A DNA stretch of 64,000 bases, taken from positions 2,223,001 to 2,287,000 of the forward strand of contig NZ_CP022657.1 of the NCBI RefSeq assembly GCF_002243515.1. The letters run 5' to 3'. The translations under genes were made by a program, and so were the position numbers. Below the pieces are notes generated by a model. The model was not told the origin of the DNA and searched no databases. It saw nothing but the letters and a program-made list of their open reading frames with translations. This DNA is from Tumebacillus algifaecis (GTDB taxonomy: Bacteria > Bacillota > Bacilli > Tumebacillales > Tumebacillaceae). This document shows, in pieces, positions 32,155 to 40,323 of the stretch. Position 1 is the first letter of the stretch, and every line of letters starts with the position of its first letter.

Positions 32155-33653
32155 AGCGCTACCTCAAAGAATTGATCATTGGGGTTGGGATTGCGACGAT
32201 CACCTTTGTCGCTTTCAACTTCCAACAGTTCACCGTACCATTTTTGCTGCTGTTTGGCATTTTGTTGACGTTTGCGTTTGTGATCGACAGAAACCGCAGT
32301 GCGACGGCAGCGCTGTCCCATGAGGTGGCCAAGTCGCACCGCATCGAATTTGATGAGATCGGCGGTCAGGATATGGCGAAGCGCGAATTGACCGAAGCGC
32401 TCGATTTTCTGCGTCATCGTGAAAAGATCAAGCAACTGGGTATCAATCCTCTGAAAGGTATCATCTTGACCGGGCCTCCGGGAACGGGCAAAACGCTGTT
32501 GGCGAAAGCGGCCGCCACGTACACCGATTCGGTGTTTGTGTCAGCATCTGGTTCGGAATTTGTGGAGATGTACGTCGGTGTCGGGGCCTCTCGCGTGCGT
32601 CAGATGTTCCAAAAAGCGCGTGCGCAGGCGAAAAAAGAGGGCAAAGACTCGGCGATCATCTTTATCGACGAGATCGATGTCATCGGCGGCAAGCGTGGCG
32701 GCAACCAGTCGCATCAAGAGTATGACCAGACGCTCAACCAACTGCTGACCGAGATGGACGGCATGCAGACCACCTCTTCGCCGCTCGTACTGGTGATCGC
32801 AGCGACCAACCGTCTGGACATGCTCGACCCAGCGTTGATTCGTCCAGGCCGTTTCGACCGTCAGATCAAAGTCGATCTGCCAGATAAGAACGGTCGTTTG
32901 CATATCCTGCAGATTCAGACGAAAAAACGCCCGCTGGCCGATTCGGTCGATCTGGAAAAAGTCGCGGCGGAAGCGTACGGTTTCTCCGGCGCGCAGTTGG
33001 AGAGTTTGTGCAATGAAGCGGCGATCATGGCGATGCGTGAAAACAAAGAGCAGATCGAACAGCTGCACTTCCGCGACTCGGTAGACAAAGTTCTGCTCGG
33101 GGAGCGCACCGGCAAGCGTCCGCGTCAAGAAGAACTGGAGCGCGTGGCGGTGCATGAATTGGGCCACGCGATTGTAAGCGAGTCGGTGCGCAAGCGCTCC
33201 GTTTCGCATATCACGATTGCCCCGCGCGGCAACGCGCTCGGATTTGTCCGTCAAGTGCCGGAATCGGACGGCTACCTCTACACCTACGATCAACTGGTCG
33301 ATCAGATCAAAATCGCGCTGGGCGGCACGGTGGCCGAAGAACTGATCTACGGCAACCGTTCTACCGGAGCGCAGGGCGACATTCAGCAAGCGACCAACAT
33401 GGCGCGCACCATCGTCGCCTGTGGTCTCTCTTCGCTTGGGATCGTCGATATTGATAACCTGCAGCGAAATGTGCTCGATGAAGAGATTCGCCGCATTTTT
33501 GCCGACCTTTACGATGCGACCAGCGAATTGCTATCCGTCTACAAAGATGGCATTGCAACACTGTCGGTCAACCTCGTTCGAGATGAGAACATGTCTGGCG
33601 ATCAGTTCCGCGCGTGGATGGCTGTGAACGAGAAGCAACCACTCGCAGTCTGA
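32151..33653 (+). CDS. FtsH-like AAA+ zinc metalloprotease lacking the external domain
   Basis: 500 residues. Two membrane segments (about residues 8-24 and 28-46) are separated by only a few residues, whereas canonical FtsH has an external domain of about 70 residues there. The AAA domain has Walker A GPPGTGKT (about residue 107), Walker B IIFIDEID, the pore-loop region FVEMYVGVGASRVRQMF and the second-region of homology DPALIRPGRFDRQIKVDLP. The protease site is HELGH (His335) with a later zinc-ligand Asp in STGAQGDIQQATNMA. Shorter than usual FtsH (about 610-640). The housekeeping ftsH near tilS/hpt would be elsewhere, so this is likely a specialised paralogue. Confidence 0.88.
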   Translation: MKRYLKELIIGVGIATITFVAFNFQQFTVPFLLLFGILLTFAFVIDRNRSATAALSHEVAKSHRIEFDEIGGQDMAKRELTEALDFLRHREKIKQLGINPLKGIILTGPPGTGKTLLAKAAATYTDSVFVSASGSEFVEMYVGVGASRVRQMFQKARAQAKKEGKDSAIIFIDEIDVIGGKRGGNQSHQEYDQTLNQLLTEMDGMQTTSSPLVLVIAATNRLDMLDPALIRPGRFDRQIKVDLPDKNGRLHILQIQTKKRPLADSVDLEKVAAEAYGFSGAQLESLCNEAAIMAMRENKEQIEQLHFRDSVDKVLLGERTGKRPRQEELERVAVHELGHAIVSESVRKRSVSHITIAPRGNALGFVRQVPESDGYLYTYDQLVDQIKIALGGTVAEELIYGNRSTGAQGDIQQATNMARTIVACGLSSLGIVDIDNLQRNVLDEEIRRIFADLYDATSELLSVYKDGIATLSVNLVRDENMSGDQFRAWMAVNEKQPLAV

Positions 33654-33674
33654 CAAAGGGCATTACACACAGAG

Positions 33675-33707
33675 ATCCGCCGCTCCACGTAGGAGCGGCG
33701 GATTTTG
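33675..33707 (+). terminator. Rho-independent terminator of the FtsH-like operon
   Basis: ATCCGCCGCTCC (33675-33686), loop ACGTA, GGAGCGGCGGAT (33692-33703), TTTG. Confidence 0.87.
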
Positions 33708-33732
33708 TTTTCCACTGCCTTTGTTCTATAAT
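33705..33732 (+). promoter_or_regulatory. Promoter of the START-domain gene
   Basis: Perfect TATAAT (33727-33732) with a weak TTGTTT (33705-33710) at 16 bp; it overlaps the tail of the preceding terminator. Confidence 0.5.
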
Positions 33733-33773
33733 GGGTGCAAATAGAACTGGACAGAAGGGCGGTGCAGTGCCTG

Positions 33774-34625
33774 ATGAACAATCGCTATGAATGCGGAACG
33801 CGAGTCATCGAGCGATGTCTGGTGCTGGGAGCGACGACAAATGAAGTGTATATGATGCTCTCCCAGCCGACGGAGATCACGCGCTGGTTGTCCCATCGGG
33901 CTGCACAGGACGGCGAAGTGCTGAAACTGACGTGGGAGTATCCGCATCAGCAGGTGGAGCGAAACTGTTTGCTTGTCGAAGCGACCCCAGGCTCCTCGTT
34001 TGCGTTCCGTTGGGAGAGCGAGTTCCAAGGGCACGATACGGTGGTGCACATATCGCTTTCGGCAGAGCTGGGCGGTACTCGTCTGCTGCTGACCGAGACG
34101 GGATTTGGCGATGGGCCGGAGTGGGACCGTGCGACCGCTTTACATAGCGCACGCTGGGACGAGGCGCTCGACACGTTGGCGCACGTGACGGGACGGGGGA
34201 AGACGCGGTCGATCCTCAAGGAGACGGTCGTGCCTTTCTCAGCTCAGCGTGTCTATCATGCGTTCACCGACCGCAGTCAGTTGATGACCTGGCTGGCCCG
34301 CGAAGCGTTTCTTGATCCGCGTCAAGGCGGGTCTTATTGGCTACGCGATGAGTTTCCGACCGATGGCACTGGCTATGTGCAGGAACTGGTGCCAGGCAAG
34401 TGCATTCGCCTATCGTGGCGCTGGTATCTGACCGATCTTCCCCCGACCGAAGTTACGATCGACTTGCAAGAACGCAGGGGTGAGACCTGCGTGCAGTTGG
34501 AGCACCGAGCATTTGGCAATGGGCCGGAGTGGGATCAAGAATATCACGAGCATGAAGAAGGCTGGAACAATTTGCTGGGCTTTTTGTGGAACCATTTGTA
34601 TAGCGATGAACCTTCAAAAGTGTAG
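33774..34625 (+). CDS. Tandem SRPBCC/AHSA1 (START-like) domain protein
   Basis: A 283-residue soluble protein made of two START/Bet v1-like units in tandem (about residues 8-140 and 145-280). The halves share patterns: EVYMMLSQPTEITRWL with RVYHAFTDRSQLMTWL, and GFGDGPEWDRA with AFGNGPEWDQE. Such proteins bind hydrophobic ligands or act in stress; the ligand here is unknown. ATG 33774 follows AGGGCGGTG by about 9 bases. Its 3' end abuts a truncated acetyltransferase gene on the other strand. Confidence 0.83.
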   Translation: MNNRYECGTRVIERCLVLGATTNEVYMMLSQPTEITRWLSHRAAQDGEVLKLTWEYPHQQVERNCLLVEATPGSSFAFRWESEFQGHDTVVHISLSAELGGTRLLLTETGFGDGPEWDRATALHSARWDEALDTLAHVTGRGKTRSILKETVVPFSAQRVYHAFTDRSQLMTWLAREAFLDPRQGGSYWLRDEFPTDGTGYVQELVPGKCIRLSWRWYLTDLPPTEVTIDLQERRGETCVQLEHRAFGNGPEWDQEYHEHEEGWNNLLGFLWNHLYSDEPSKV

Positions 34626-34626
34626 T

Positions 34627-34776
34627 GGAGCGAATGATGCGGAGCACATACTTGTTGCGAACCTCTTCGATTGTCATCCCCCCCATGCCGCTGAACGTCT
34701 CTCTGACGTGCGGTCGATTCAGCCAATCATGGAGCAACGGTAGGTCGATCTCCCGCAATTTATGAAAACTGATCAA
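34627..34776 (-). pseudogene. N-terminal remnant of a GNAT acetyltransferase
   Basis: Reading the minus strand from a TTG at 34776 (with GGATGAGG upstream) gives ISFHKLREIDLPLLHDWLNR and then PHVRETFSGMG...EVRNKYVLRI, the typical N-terminus of AAC(6')-like N-acetyltransferases. After about 47 residues the homology stops where the START-domain gene ends, so the acetyl-CoA-binding part is lost. Probably a relic truncated by a deletion or by insertion of the neighbouring gene. Confidence 0.6.
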
Positions 34777-34829
34777 TTCCTCATCCTTTCCTACTTAAAG
34801 TATATCTGGAAACTGGTTTTTTCGGGGAA

Positions 34830-34849
34830 AGTGAACTATAATGTTCACT
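34830..34849 (+). promoter_or_regulatory. asnS promoter: -10 box framed by a perfect palindrome
   Basis: AGTGAAC (34830-34836), TATAAT (34837-34842), GTTCACT (34843-34849). The inverted arms flank the -10 hexamer exactly, so a bound regulator would block polymerase. No strong -35 is seen. The leader to asnS is about 45 bases and no T-box is present. Confidence 0.6.
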
Positions 34850-34901
34850 AACTACAAACGTTATTGATTTCCTGTTTTCGTAACCGTTGGAGGGATAGCA
34901 A

Positions 34902-36200
34902 GTGACAGTAAAAGCAAGAATTGAACGTATTGGCGAATTTGTCGATCAAGAAGTAGTATTGGAAGGCTGGCTCTGGAACAAACGTTCCTCCGGCAAGATC
35001 GCTTTCTTGAACTTCCGCGATGGCAGTGGGTTTATCCAGTGCGTAGTGGTCAAACAAGACGTGCCCGAAGAGCTGTTCGATCTGGCGAAAGGTTTGTCGC
35101 AAGAATCTTCCATCCGCGTCACTGGCATCGTGCGCAAGGAAGAGCGCTCGCAGATCGGCTACGAGCTCACCGTAACGAACATTGAAGTCGTCTCCCGCAC
35201 GGAAGACTACCCGATCACTCCGAAAGAGCACGGCGTTGACTTCCTGCTCGACCACCGTCATCTGTGGATTCGTTCGCCGCGCCAACGCGCCATTTTGAAA
35301 ATCCGCGCCGAAGTGATCAAAGGCATGCGTGCGTTCTTTGACGAAAACGGCTTTACGCAAGTCGATCCGCCGATCTTGACCCCGTCTTCGGCAGAAGGCA
35401 CGACCAACATGTTCGAAACCGAATATGTGAACGGCGAAAATGCGTACTTGTCGCAATCGGGCCAGCTCTATATGGAAGCGGCTGCGATGGCGCTGGGCCG
35501 CGTCTATTCCTTCGGTCCGACGTTCCGCGCGGAGAAATCGAAGACTCGCAAGCACATGAACGAGTTTTGGATGATCGAGCCGGAGATGGCTTATGTCGAA
35601 CACAAAGAAAATTTGCAGATCCAAGAGGCGCTGGTCAAATATACGATCAAGCATATCCTCGATCACTGCCCGACCGAGTTAAAAGTGCTGGAACGTGATA
35701 CAGCACCGCTGGAGCGCGTGGTCGCTGAGAAATTCCCGATCATCACCTATGCGGAAGCGGTCAAGATCCTTCAGGAAAAAGGACACGATTTCCCATACGG
35801 CGAAGATTTTGGCGCACCGCATGAAACGGAGCTGACCAACCACTTCGATCTGCCTGTATTCGTCGAAAAGTGGCCGGCCAACATCAAAGCGTTTTACATG
35901 CAGCCCGACCCGGAGAACCCGGATGTCATTCTTGGTGCAGACCTGCTGGCACCGGAAGGCTACGGCGAGATCGTCGGCGGTTCGGAACGCATTCATGATT
36001 ATGAACTGATGAAAGAGCGCTTCGCACAAGAGAATTTCGATGACTCCTACAACTGGTACCTCGAACTGCGTCAGTATGGTTCTGTGCCGCACTCCGGCTT
36101 TGGGATCGGACTTGAGCGCACGATCGCGTGGATTTGCGGGATCGATCACATCCGTGAAACGATCATGATCCCACGCACCTTGTATCGTCTCTATCCGTAA
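34902..36200 (+). CDS. asnS: AsnS, asparaginyl-tRNA synthetase
   Basis: Charges tRNA-Asn. 432 residues, standard length: N-terminal OB-fold anticodon domain (residues 15-110, [23 protein letters not shown] region), then the class II core with motif 2 [20 protein letters not shown] and motif 3 [16 protein letters not shown] start at 34902 with TTGGAGGG seven bases upstream. Place before dnaD is conserved in Bacillus. Confidence 0.96.
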   Translation: MTVKARIERIGEFVDQEVVLEGWLWNKRSSGKIAFLNFRDGSGFIQCVVVKQDVPEELFDLAKGLSQESSIRVTGIVRKEERSQIGYELTVTNIEVVSRTEDYPITPKEHGVDFLLDHRHLWIRSPRQRAILKIRAEVIKGMRAFFDENGFTQVDPPILTPSSAEGTTNMFETEYVNGENAYLSQSGQLYMEAAAMALGRVYSFGPTFRAEKSKTRKHMNEFWMIEPEMAYVEHKENLQIQEALVKYTIKHILDHCPTELKVLERDTAPLERVVAEKFPIITYAEAVKILQEKGHDFPYGEDFGAPHETELTNHFDLPVFVEKWPANIKAFYMQPDPENPDVILGADLLAPEGYGEIVGGSERIHDYELMKERFAQENFDDSYNWYLELRQYGSVPHSGFGIGLERTIAWICGIDHIRETIMIPRTLYRLYP

Positions 36201-36211
36201 ATTGCATCGAG

Positions 36212-36246
36212 CAAAGGACAAGTAGAATATGCTTGTCCTTTTTTGC
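36212..36246 (+). terminator. Rho-independent terminator of asnS
   Basis: AAAGGACAAG (36213-36222) and CTTGTCCTTT (36232-36241) around TAGAATATG, then TTT. Confidence 0.87.
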
Positions 36247-36276
36247 ATTTACGTACCTCTGTTCGCCTACAACATG

Positions 36277-36285
36277 TGATATACT
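36277..36285 (+). promoter_or_regulatory. Extended -10 promoter of dnaD
   Basis: TGA-TATACT (36277-36285) is an extended -10; no clear -35. Confidence 0.45.
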
Positions 36286-36321
36286 AGGGGTCGCTACTAG
36301 TGAAGAGGGGGAGAGAAACGG

Positions 36322-37098
36322 ATGCAGAGACAGTCCCACGACAACGCATTCACCGTTCTCATGTCATCCGGATTTGTCGCCATTCCGGGGATTTTATTGC
36401 GTGACTATAAGCGGTTAGGACTCTCTGATGAAGAGATGATGTTGGTCCTGCACTTGATGCAATTTCATCAAGAGGGGGTCGGTTTTCCGACACCGCGCGA
36501 ACTGAGCGAGCGAATGACCGTGCATCCAGATGTGCTGTCAGGCATGTTGCAGCAACTGGTGCATCGCGGTCTGCTCGATATTGATGAGCACGGCTTGGGG
36601 CACGATACGTTCAACTTGCGGCCGCTCTATGCCAAGCTTGCCCAATTGCTCGAACCAAAACCGGTGAAGAAGAACGTTTCAAGCTACGAGATGTTGGAGA
36701 AGCGGGAACAGCGGCAGAACCTCTATGCGTTGTTCGAACAAGAGTTTGGCCGTCCGATCTCGCCGATCGAATATGAGCGGATCTCCAGTTGGATCGACGA
36801 CGATCAGTATCGTGAAGAAATGATCCGCGAGGCGCTAAAAGAGGCCGTGTTGGCCGGGAAGTTCAACTTCCGCTATATCGATCGGATACTTTTTGAGTGG
36901 GGGAAGAACAACATTCGCTCACTGCAAGACCTCACTGTACACCGCGAACAGTTCCGTAACCGCATCCCGACCCGCGGTCAGAACAACAAAACTGGGAACC
37001 ATAAAAATGGAAACGCAGCCAAGCCTGCCGCCGCGTCAGACGAAGACTCTGGCAATAAATACGATATGTTTTACAAAGTGTATGGCGGAAACGGATAA
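36322..37098 (+). CDS. dnaD: DnaD, primosomal replication-initiation protein
   Basis: Remodels DNA and helps load the replicative helicase with DnaA and DnaB. 258 residues: N-terminal winged helix (about 20-100, LSDEEMMLVLHLMQFHQEG) and the DnaB2/DUF6 domain (about 125-195, YALFEQEFGRPISPIEYERI then NFRYIDRILFEW), followed by a polar, Asn-rich tail. GGGGAGA precedes ATG 36322. In B. subtilis nth follows; here the next gene is an unrelated small one on the other strand. Confidence 0.93.
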   Translation: MQRQSHDNAFTVLMSSGFVAIPGILLRDYKRLGLSDEEMMLVLHLMQFHQEGVGFPTPRELSERMTVHPDVLSGMLQQLVHRGLLDIDEHGLGHDTFNLRPLYAKLAQLLEPKPVKKNVSSYEMLEKREQRQNLYALFEQEFGRPISPIEYERISSWIDDDQYREEMIREALKEAVLAGKFNFRYIDRILFEWGKNNIRSLQDLTVHREQFRNRIPTRGQNNKTGNHKNGNAAKPAAASDEDSGNKYDMFYKVYGGNG

Positions 37099-37142
37099 GC
37101 ACTCGCAGATACGTGAAATCAGACAAGGTAGACAGATGTACG

Positions 37143-37176
37143 AAAAGACGCAAGGCCCCGCGGCCTTGCGTCTTTT
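37143..37176. terminator. Bidirectional terminator between convergent genes
   Basis: AAAAGACGCAAGGCC (37143-37157) pairs perfectly with GGCCTTGCGTCTTTT (37162-37176) around CCGC. Confidence 0.88.
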
Positions 37177-37180
37177 GACG

Positions 37181-37396
37181 CTAATGTTGTTGCTTCACCA
37201 CTTGAACTTCCTCGTGTGACGTCTGTCCTTTGTTACTTCGAATCACCGCGATCGCTTGCCGGAGCAAGAAGCGGCTGCCGCGGTAAGCGAAGCGGGTAGC
37301 CTTGACGACAGGACGGAAGATGCGAAAAGATTGGACGAATGCGTAGCGTCTTTTTGGTAGCGGTTTGCGCAAGTCTTCCAAGAGAACGAGCGACAT
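37181..37396 (-). CDS. Small basic hypothetical protein
   Basis: A 71-residue, strongly basic protein, family not recognised. The middle (KPLPKRRYAFVQSFRIFRPV, then KATRFAYRGSRFLLRQAI) is rich in Arg/Lys and aromatic residues, suggesting nucleic acid or membrane surface binding (inference). AGGAGGT lies 9 bases before ATG 37396 on the minus strand, which is the best evidence that it is real. Confidence 0.55.
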   Translation of the reverse strand: MSLVLLEDLRKPLPKRRYAFVQSFRIFRPVVKATRFAYRGSRFLLRQAIAVIRSNKGQTSHEEVQVVKQQH

Positions 37397-37508
37397 TTCT
37401 CGAGACCTCCTGACCTCTTTGATGTTTTAACCCTACGCAGGGGGCCGCTTGACCTATGCTTTTTTCGAAAGAAACGCAACATTGGGCGAACAAGAGGCTT
37501 GCGCTGTG

Positions 37509-37536
37509 TGTAAAATGGTGGTAAATTATGTACAAT
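37509..37536 (+). promoter_or_regulatory. Promoter of the ABC-F leader
   Basis: TGTAAA (37509-37514), 16-bp spacer, TACAAT (37531-37536). Transcription would begin about 20 bases before the leader peptide. Confidence 0.5.
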
Positions 37537-37563
37537 CAATCGTAAAGGGGTGAAAGGGATCCT

Positions 37564-37602
37564 ATGTTGAAGTCCGTTGTTTTGCAACAGGTGTTGTCGT
37601 AA
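37564..37602 (+). CDS. Leader peptide upstream of the ABC-F gene
   Basis: A 12-codon frame MLKSVVLQQVLS with its own ribosome site (AAAGGGAT before ATG 37564). It sits between a promoter and a terminator hairpin ahead of the ABC-F gene. Short leaders of this type sense ribosome-stalling antibiotics: stalling on the peptide changes RNA folding and lets transcription pass the terminator. Only the arrangement is seen; the inducer is unknown. Confidence 0.5.
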   Translation: MLKSVVLQQVLS

Positions 37603-37704
37603 AGACGGGAGAAGTCTGCCCATTTTTAGACAACTGCCAAGTTGCAAGAACAGCGAGACGGAGCACGGACCCTTTGTATCGGCGAGCCCTGATTTGCCAT
37701 ACAC

Positions 37705-37737
37705 ACGGGTAGAGCGTGTTTTGCTCTACCCGTTTTT
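37705..37737 (+). terminator. Attenuator hairpin before the ABC-F gene
   Basis: ACGGGTAGAGC (37705-37715), loop GTGTTTT, GCTCTACCCGT (37723-37733), then TTTT. About 100 bases downstream of the leader peptide stop and 70 bases before the ABC-F start; a hairpin CAACT/AGTTG near 37643-37657 may compete as antiterminator. Confidence 0.8.
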
Positions 37738-37807
37738 CTATTTCTCACTCGTCGTGTCTTGCGCTTGGCGTTTGGTTACGGAATCACCAAGCGAAGGAGT
37801 GGCTTAA

Positions 37808-39352
37808 ATGAGTATTGTACAGGTGGAACGATTGACACATGGATTTGGCGAGAAGACGGTCTTGCGAGACGTTCAATTTCGGCTGTTGCAAGGTGAACAT
37901 GTCGGTTTGGTCGGGCCGAACGGTGCGGGAAAATCGACCTTGCTGAAAATTTTGATCGGGCAGACGATCCCTGACGCAGGGCAGATCGAGTGGTTGCCAC
38001 AGCTCAAGCCAGGCTTTTTGGAGCAACATGCTGAACTGCAATCGGGCACGACGATGCGTGATTTTTTACGCGAGGCGTTTGCCAACTTGTATGTTGCCGA
38101 ACGCGACATGCTCCAAGCGGCTGAGGAGATGGGGACGGCGAACGAGAAGCAATTGGATGCTCTGCTCAAGCGCTTCGGGCAGTTGCAAGAATTTTTGGAA
38201 GCACAAGAATTTTACGCAGTCGATGCAAAAATAGAGGCGGTGGCGGGCGGTCTTGGACTGACCGCGCTAGGATTGGACAGCGACGTCGGTGCACTGAGCG
38301 GCGGTCAGCGAACGAAGCTGTTGCTTGCCAAACTGCTGTTGCAAAAGCCGGAAGTGCTCTTGCTCGATGAGCCTACCAACTATCTTGATACTGCGCACAT
38401 CGAATGGCTGACCGATCATTTGCAGAGCTATCCGCATGCGTTTGTGTTGATCTCCCACGACAAGCATTTTTTGAGTCGTGTCGTCAACGTGGTCTACCAT
38501 TTGGAGCACCAGACGCTGACCCGCTTTCCAGGCAGCTATCAGCAATATGTGGCCGCTTTCGAACAGCGCAAACATCAGACCGACCAAGCGTATGTTCGCC
38601 AGCAACAAGAGATTGAAAAGCTGGAAGCGTACGTGCAGAAAAACAAAGCGCGGGTCTCGACCTCTAAGCAGGCCAAAAGTCGTGAGAAACGCCTGCAAAA
38701 GATGGAGCGCATCGAGAAACCATTGCCCGTGCCGCGCCCGCGATTTTCTTTCGCGGTCAAGGTCGAGCCGGTCAGCAAAGTGCTGATCGCGCAAGGACTG
38801 AGCGTAGGTTTTGACAAAGCGCTTTTTGCACCGATCGATCTGCTCATCAAACGCGGGGAAAAAGTTGCTCTGGTCGGTTACAACGGCATTGGGAAGACGA
38901 CAACGTTGCGCACCTTGCTGGGCAGACTTCCGGCGCTAGGTGGCTCGTTGAAGCTCGGAGACCGGGTCAAACCTGCCTATTTTGAGCAGGAAGTCGAGTC
39001 GAAAGCGGTGCACACCGCACTCGAAGATGTCTGGCATGCGCATCCCAAGCTGACACAAAAAGAAGTTCGCACAGCGCTGGCCCGCTGTGGCCTGCGTGCC
39101 GATCACATCGGCCAGTCGATGCGTTCGCTGAGCGGTGGGGAACAAAGCAAGGTGCGCCTGTGCCACCTGATGCTCGCCGACAGCAATCTGCTCGTACTCG
39201 ATGAGCCGACCAACCATCTTGATCAGGCAGCCAAGGAAGCGTTGCAAGAAGCATTGCGCAACTATGCGGGCACCGTGTTACTCGTTACACACGAACCAGA
39301 ATTTTATCAGGGCTGGGTGGATCACGTCTGGGACGTAGAACGTTGGCAGTAA
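37808..39352 (+). CDS. ABC-F ATPase (ribosome-protection/translation factor type)
   Basis: A 514-residue soluble protein with two ABC domains and no membrane segments. Walker A motifs GPNGAGKST (about 37) and GYNGIGKTT (about 357), signatures LSGGQ and LSGGE, Walker B LLLDEPTNYLD and LVLDEPTNHLD. The linker between the domains (about 240-300) is basic and helical, as in ABC-F proteins that enter the ribosomal E site. Some confer resistance to macrolides, lincosamides or pleuromutilins, others aid general translation; the leader/attenuator upstream favours an inducible resistance-type factor (inference). AAGGAG is 8 bases before ATG 37808. Confidence 0.9.
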   Translation: MSIVQVERLTHGFGEKTVLRDVQFRLLQGEHVGLVGPNGAGKSTLLKILIGQTIPDAGQIEWLPQLKPGFLEQHAELQSGTTMRDFLREAFANLYVAERDMLQAAEEMGTANEKQLDALLKRFGQLQEFLEAQEFYAVDAKIEAVAGGLGLTALGLDSDVGALSGGQRTKLLLAKLLLQKPEVLLLDEPTNYLDTAHIEWLTDHLQSYPHAFVLISHDKHFLSRVVNVVYHLEHQTLTRFPGSYQQYVAAFEQRKHQTDQAYVRQQQEIEKLEAYVQKNKARVSTSKQAKSREKRLQKMERIEKPLPVPRPRFSFAVKVEPVSKVLIAQGLSVGFDKALFAPIDLLIKRGEKVALVGYNGIGKTTTLRTLLGRLPALGGSLKLGDRVKPAYFEQEVESKAVHTALEDVWHAHPKLTQKEVRTALARCGLRADHIGQSMRSLSGGEQSKVRLCHLMLADSNLLVLDEPTNHLDQAAKEALQEALRNYAGTVLLVTHEPEFYQGWVDHVWDVERWQ

Positions 39353-39368
39353 GAGCATCCACACAACT

Positions 39369-39406
39369 GCGGCCTCGACATCAAGTGACAGATCGAGCCG
39401 CTTCTT
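39369..39406 (+). terminator. Probable terminator of the ABC-F gene
   Basis: GCGG-C-CTCGA (39369-39378) pairs with TCGAG-CCGC (39393-39401) with one bulge, then TTCTTG; a weak T tail. Confidence 0.5.
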
Positions 39407-39735
39407 GTAGATTTGCGCGAATTATCTCATTTCCTTGGGAATGAAAATGAGCAACTAGAGCATGAGTGACGGAAGGGAGCAAACGAGGGAAGAATAGCAA
39501 ACGAGTGGGGGGGCATGCGAGTGTGGATTGAAACTGGTTGGCAGATCGTATGCGGTCGCGGTAATCGCTTGCTATCGTCGTGTGCTGGGATGATTAAGAT
39601 CGCATGATCGAAGGGCGATCGATCTGTTAATCTGCAGTGAATATAGGTCGAAAGGGAACGCAGATCGAATCGATAGGCGAGTTTCTGGTTGTGTTGGCCG
39701 AATCGATGAACAGGGGAGTCACCATGTGATTATCC
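39407..39735. other. Non-coding or decayed region
   Basis: About 330 bases without a supportable gene. Reading frames are short and lack ribosome sites. Several ATCGAT/GATCG-like words recur. It is probably degenerate sequence linked to the repeat-bearing stretch that follows. Confidence 0.35.
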
Positions 39736-40020
39736 GTGCTTCAGCTTGATGGCAGGGCACGTATCAACTTGAAAGATTTCATTGCTGTGGAAATATTCTG
39801 TATCAGTGAACATTCGATTATGGAAGCGGCAACACAGGATCAAGAGGAATACATCGGCTGGGGCCGATGCCTTAACGGGATAAGATTGCCGATTTCCTTG
39901 AGCGGGACTCAACTATTGGGCCTTGGACGAGGAAGCGGCGCACACATCATGCAGCAATTGCAGCAAGTGGAGCCAATCATCGAAGTATTGTCCAAGTTAA
40001 GCGAATTGGACGAGAAATGA
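39736..40020 (+). CDS. Doubtful hypothetical ORF
   Basis: A 94-codon frame starting at a GTG directly after an in-frame stop, without a visible ribosome site. The second half (GTQLLGLGRGSGAHIMQQLQ, then QVEPIIEVLSKL) reads like a real protein end, and codon use is mixed, so it could be the 3' remnant of a lost gene. No family recognised. The stop codon lies inside the first copy of a 20-bp direct repeat. Confidence 0.25.
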   Translation: MLQLDGRARINLKDFIAVEIFCISEHSIMEAATQDQEEYIGWGRCLNGIRLPISLSGTQLLGLGRGSGAHIMQQLQQVEPIIEVLSKLSELDEK

Positions 40021-40208
40021 AGACCAACATTGTGTCACAGAGACGGAATGAGGGAGTCCCATTTTCGGCGTGTTGTCTCAGATAAGCGAAGCAATACGGA
40101 CAAGGTGAAGTCAAATCCCGTGTCGATGCGACGAAGTCAGAGCGCCCCATCATAACCGTTTTCTCCTATTCAAGCGAAGCAAAACTGCCGAGAAATGAAG
40201 ACCAACAT
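40011..40208 (+). repeat. 20-bp direct repeat pair
   Basis: CGAGAAATGAAGACCAACAT occurs at 40011-40030 and again at 40189-40208, 178 bases apart. The interval also carries a second AAGCGAAGCAA word (40084 and 40172). It may mark a past duplication or excision. Confidence 0.6.
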
Positions 40209-40280
40209 CGCTTCCATACGTCAGCAAGTTGTGATGACACGCAAGAAAATAGGTCTGACCTTTCGGATTCACGTGCGGAA

Positions 40281-40323
40281 AAGCAAAAACCACCAAGAGC
40301 GAGTGCTCCGGTGGTTTTTGCTT
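40281..40323 (-). terminator. Terminator of the minus-strand small gene
   Basis: AAGCAAAAACCACC (40281-40294) pairs with GGTGGTTTTTGCTT (40310-40323) around a 15-nt loop with its own GAGC/GCTC pairing; on the minus strand the 3' arm ends in a T run. Confidence 0.75.

Noticed and set aside
34830-34849. Rex-binding site at asnS
   Set aside because: The GTGAA/TTCAC halves are eight bases apart, not four as in TTGTGAA-N4-TTCACAA, so it does not fit Rex.
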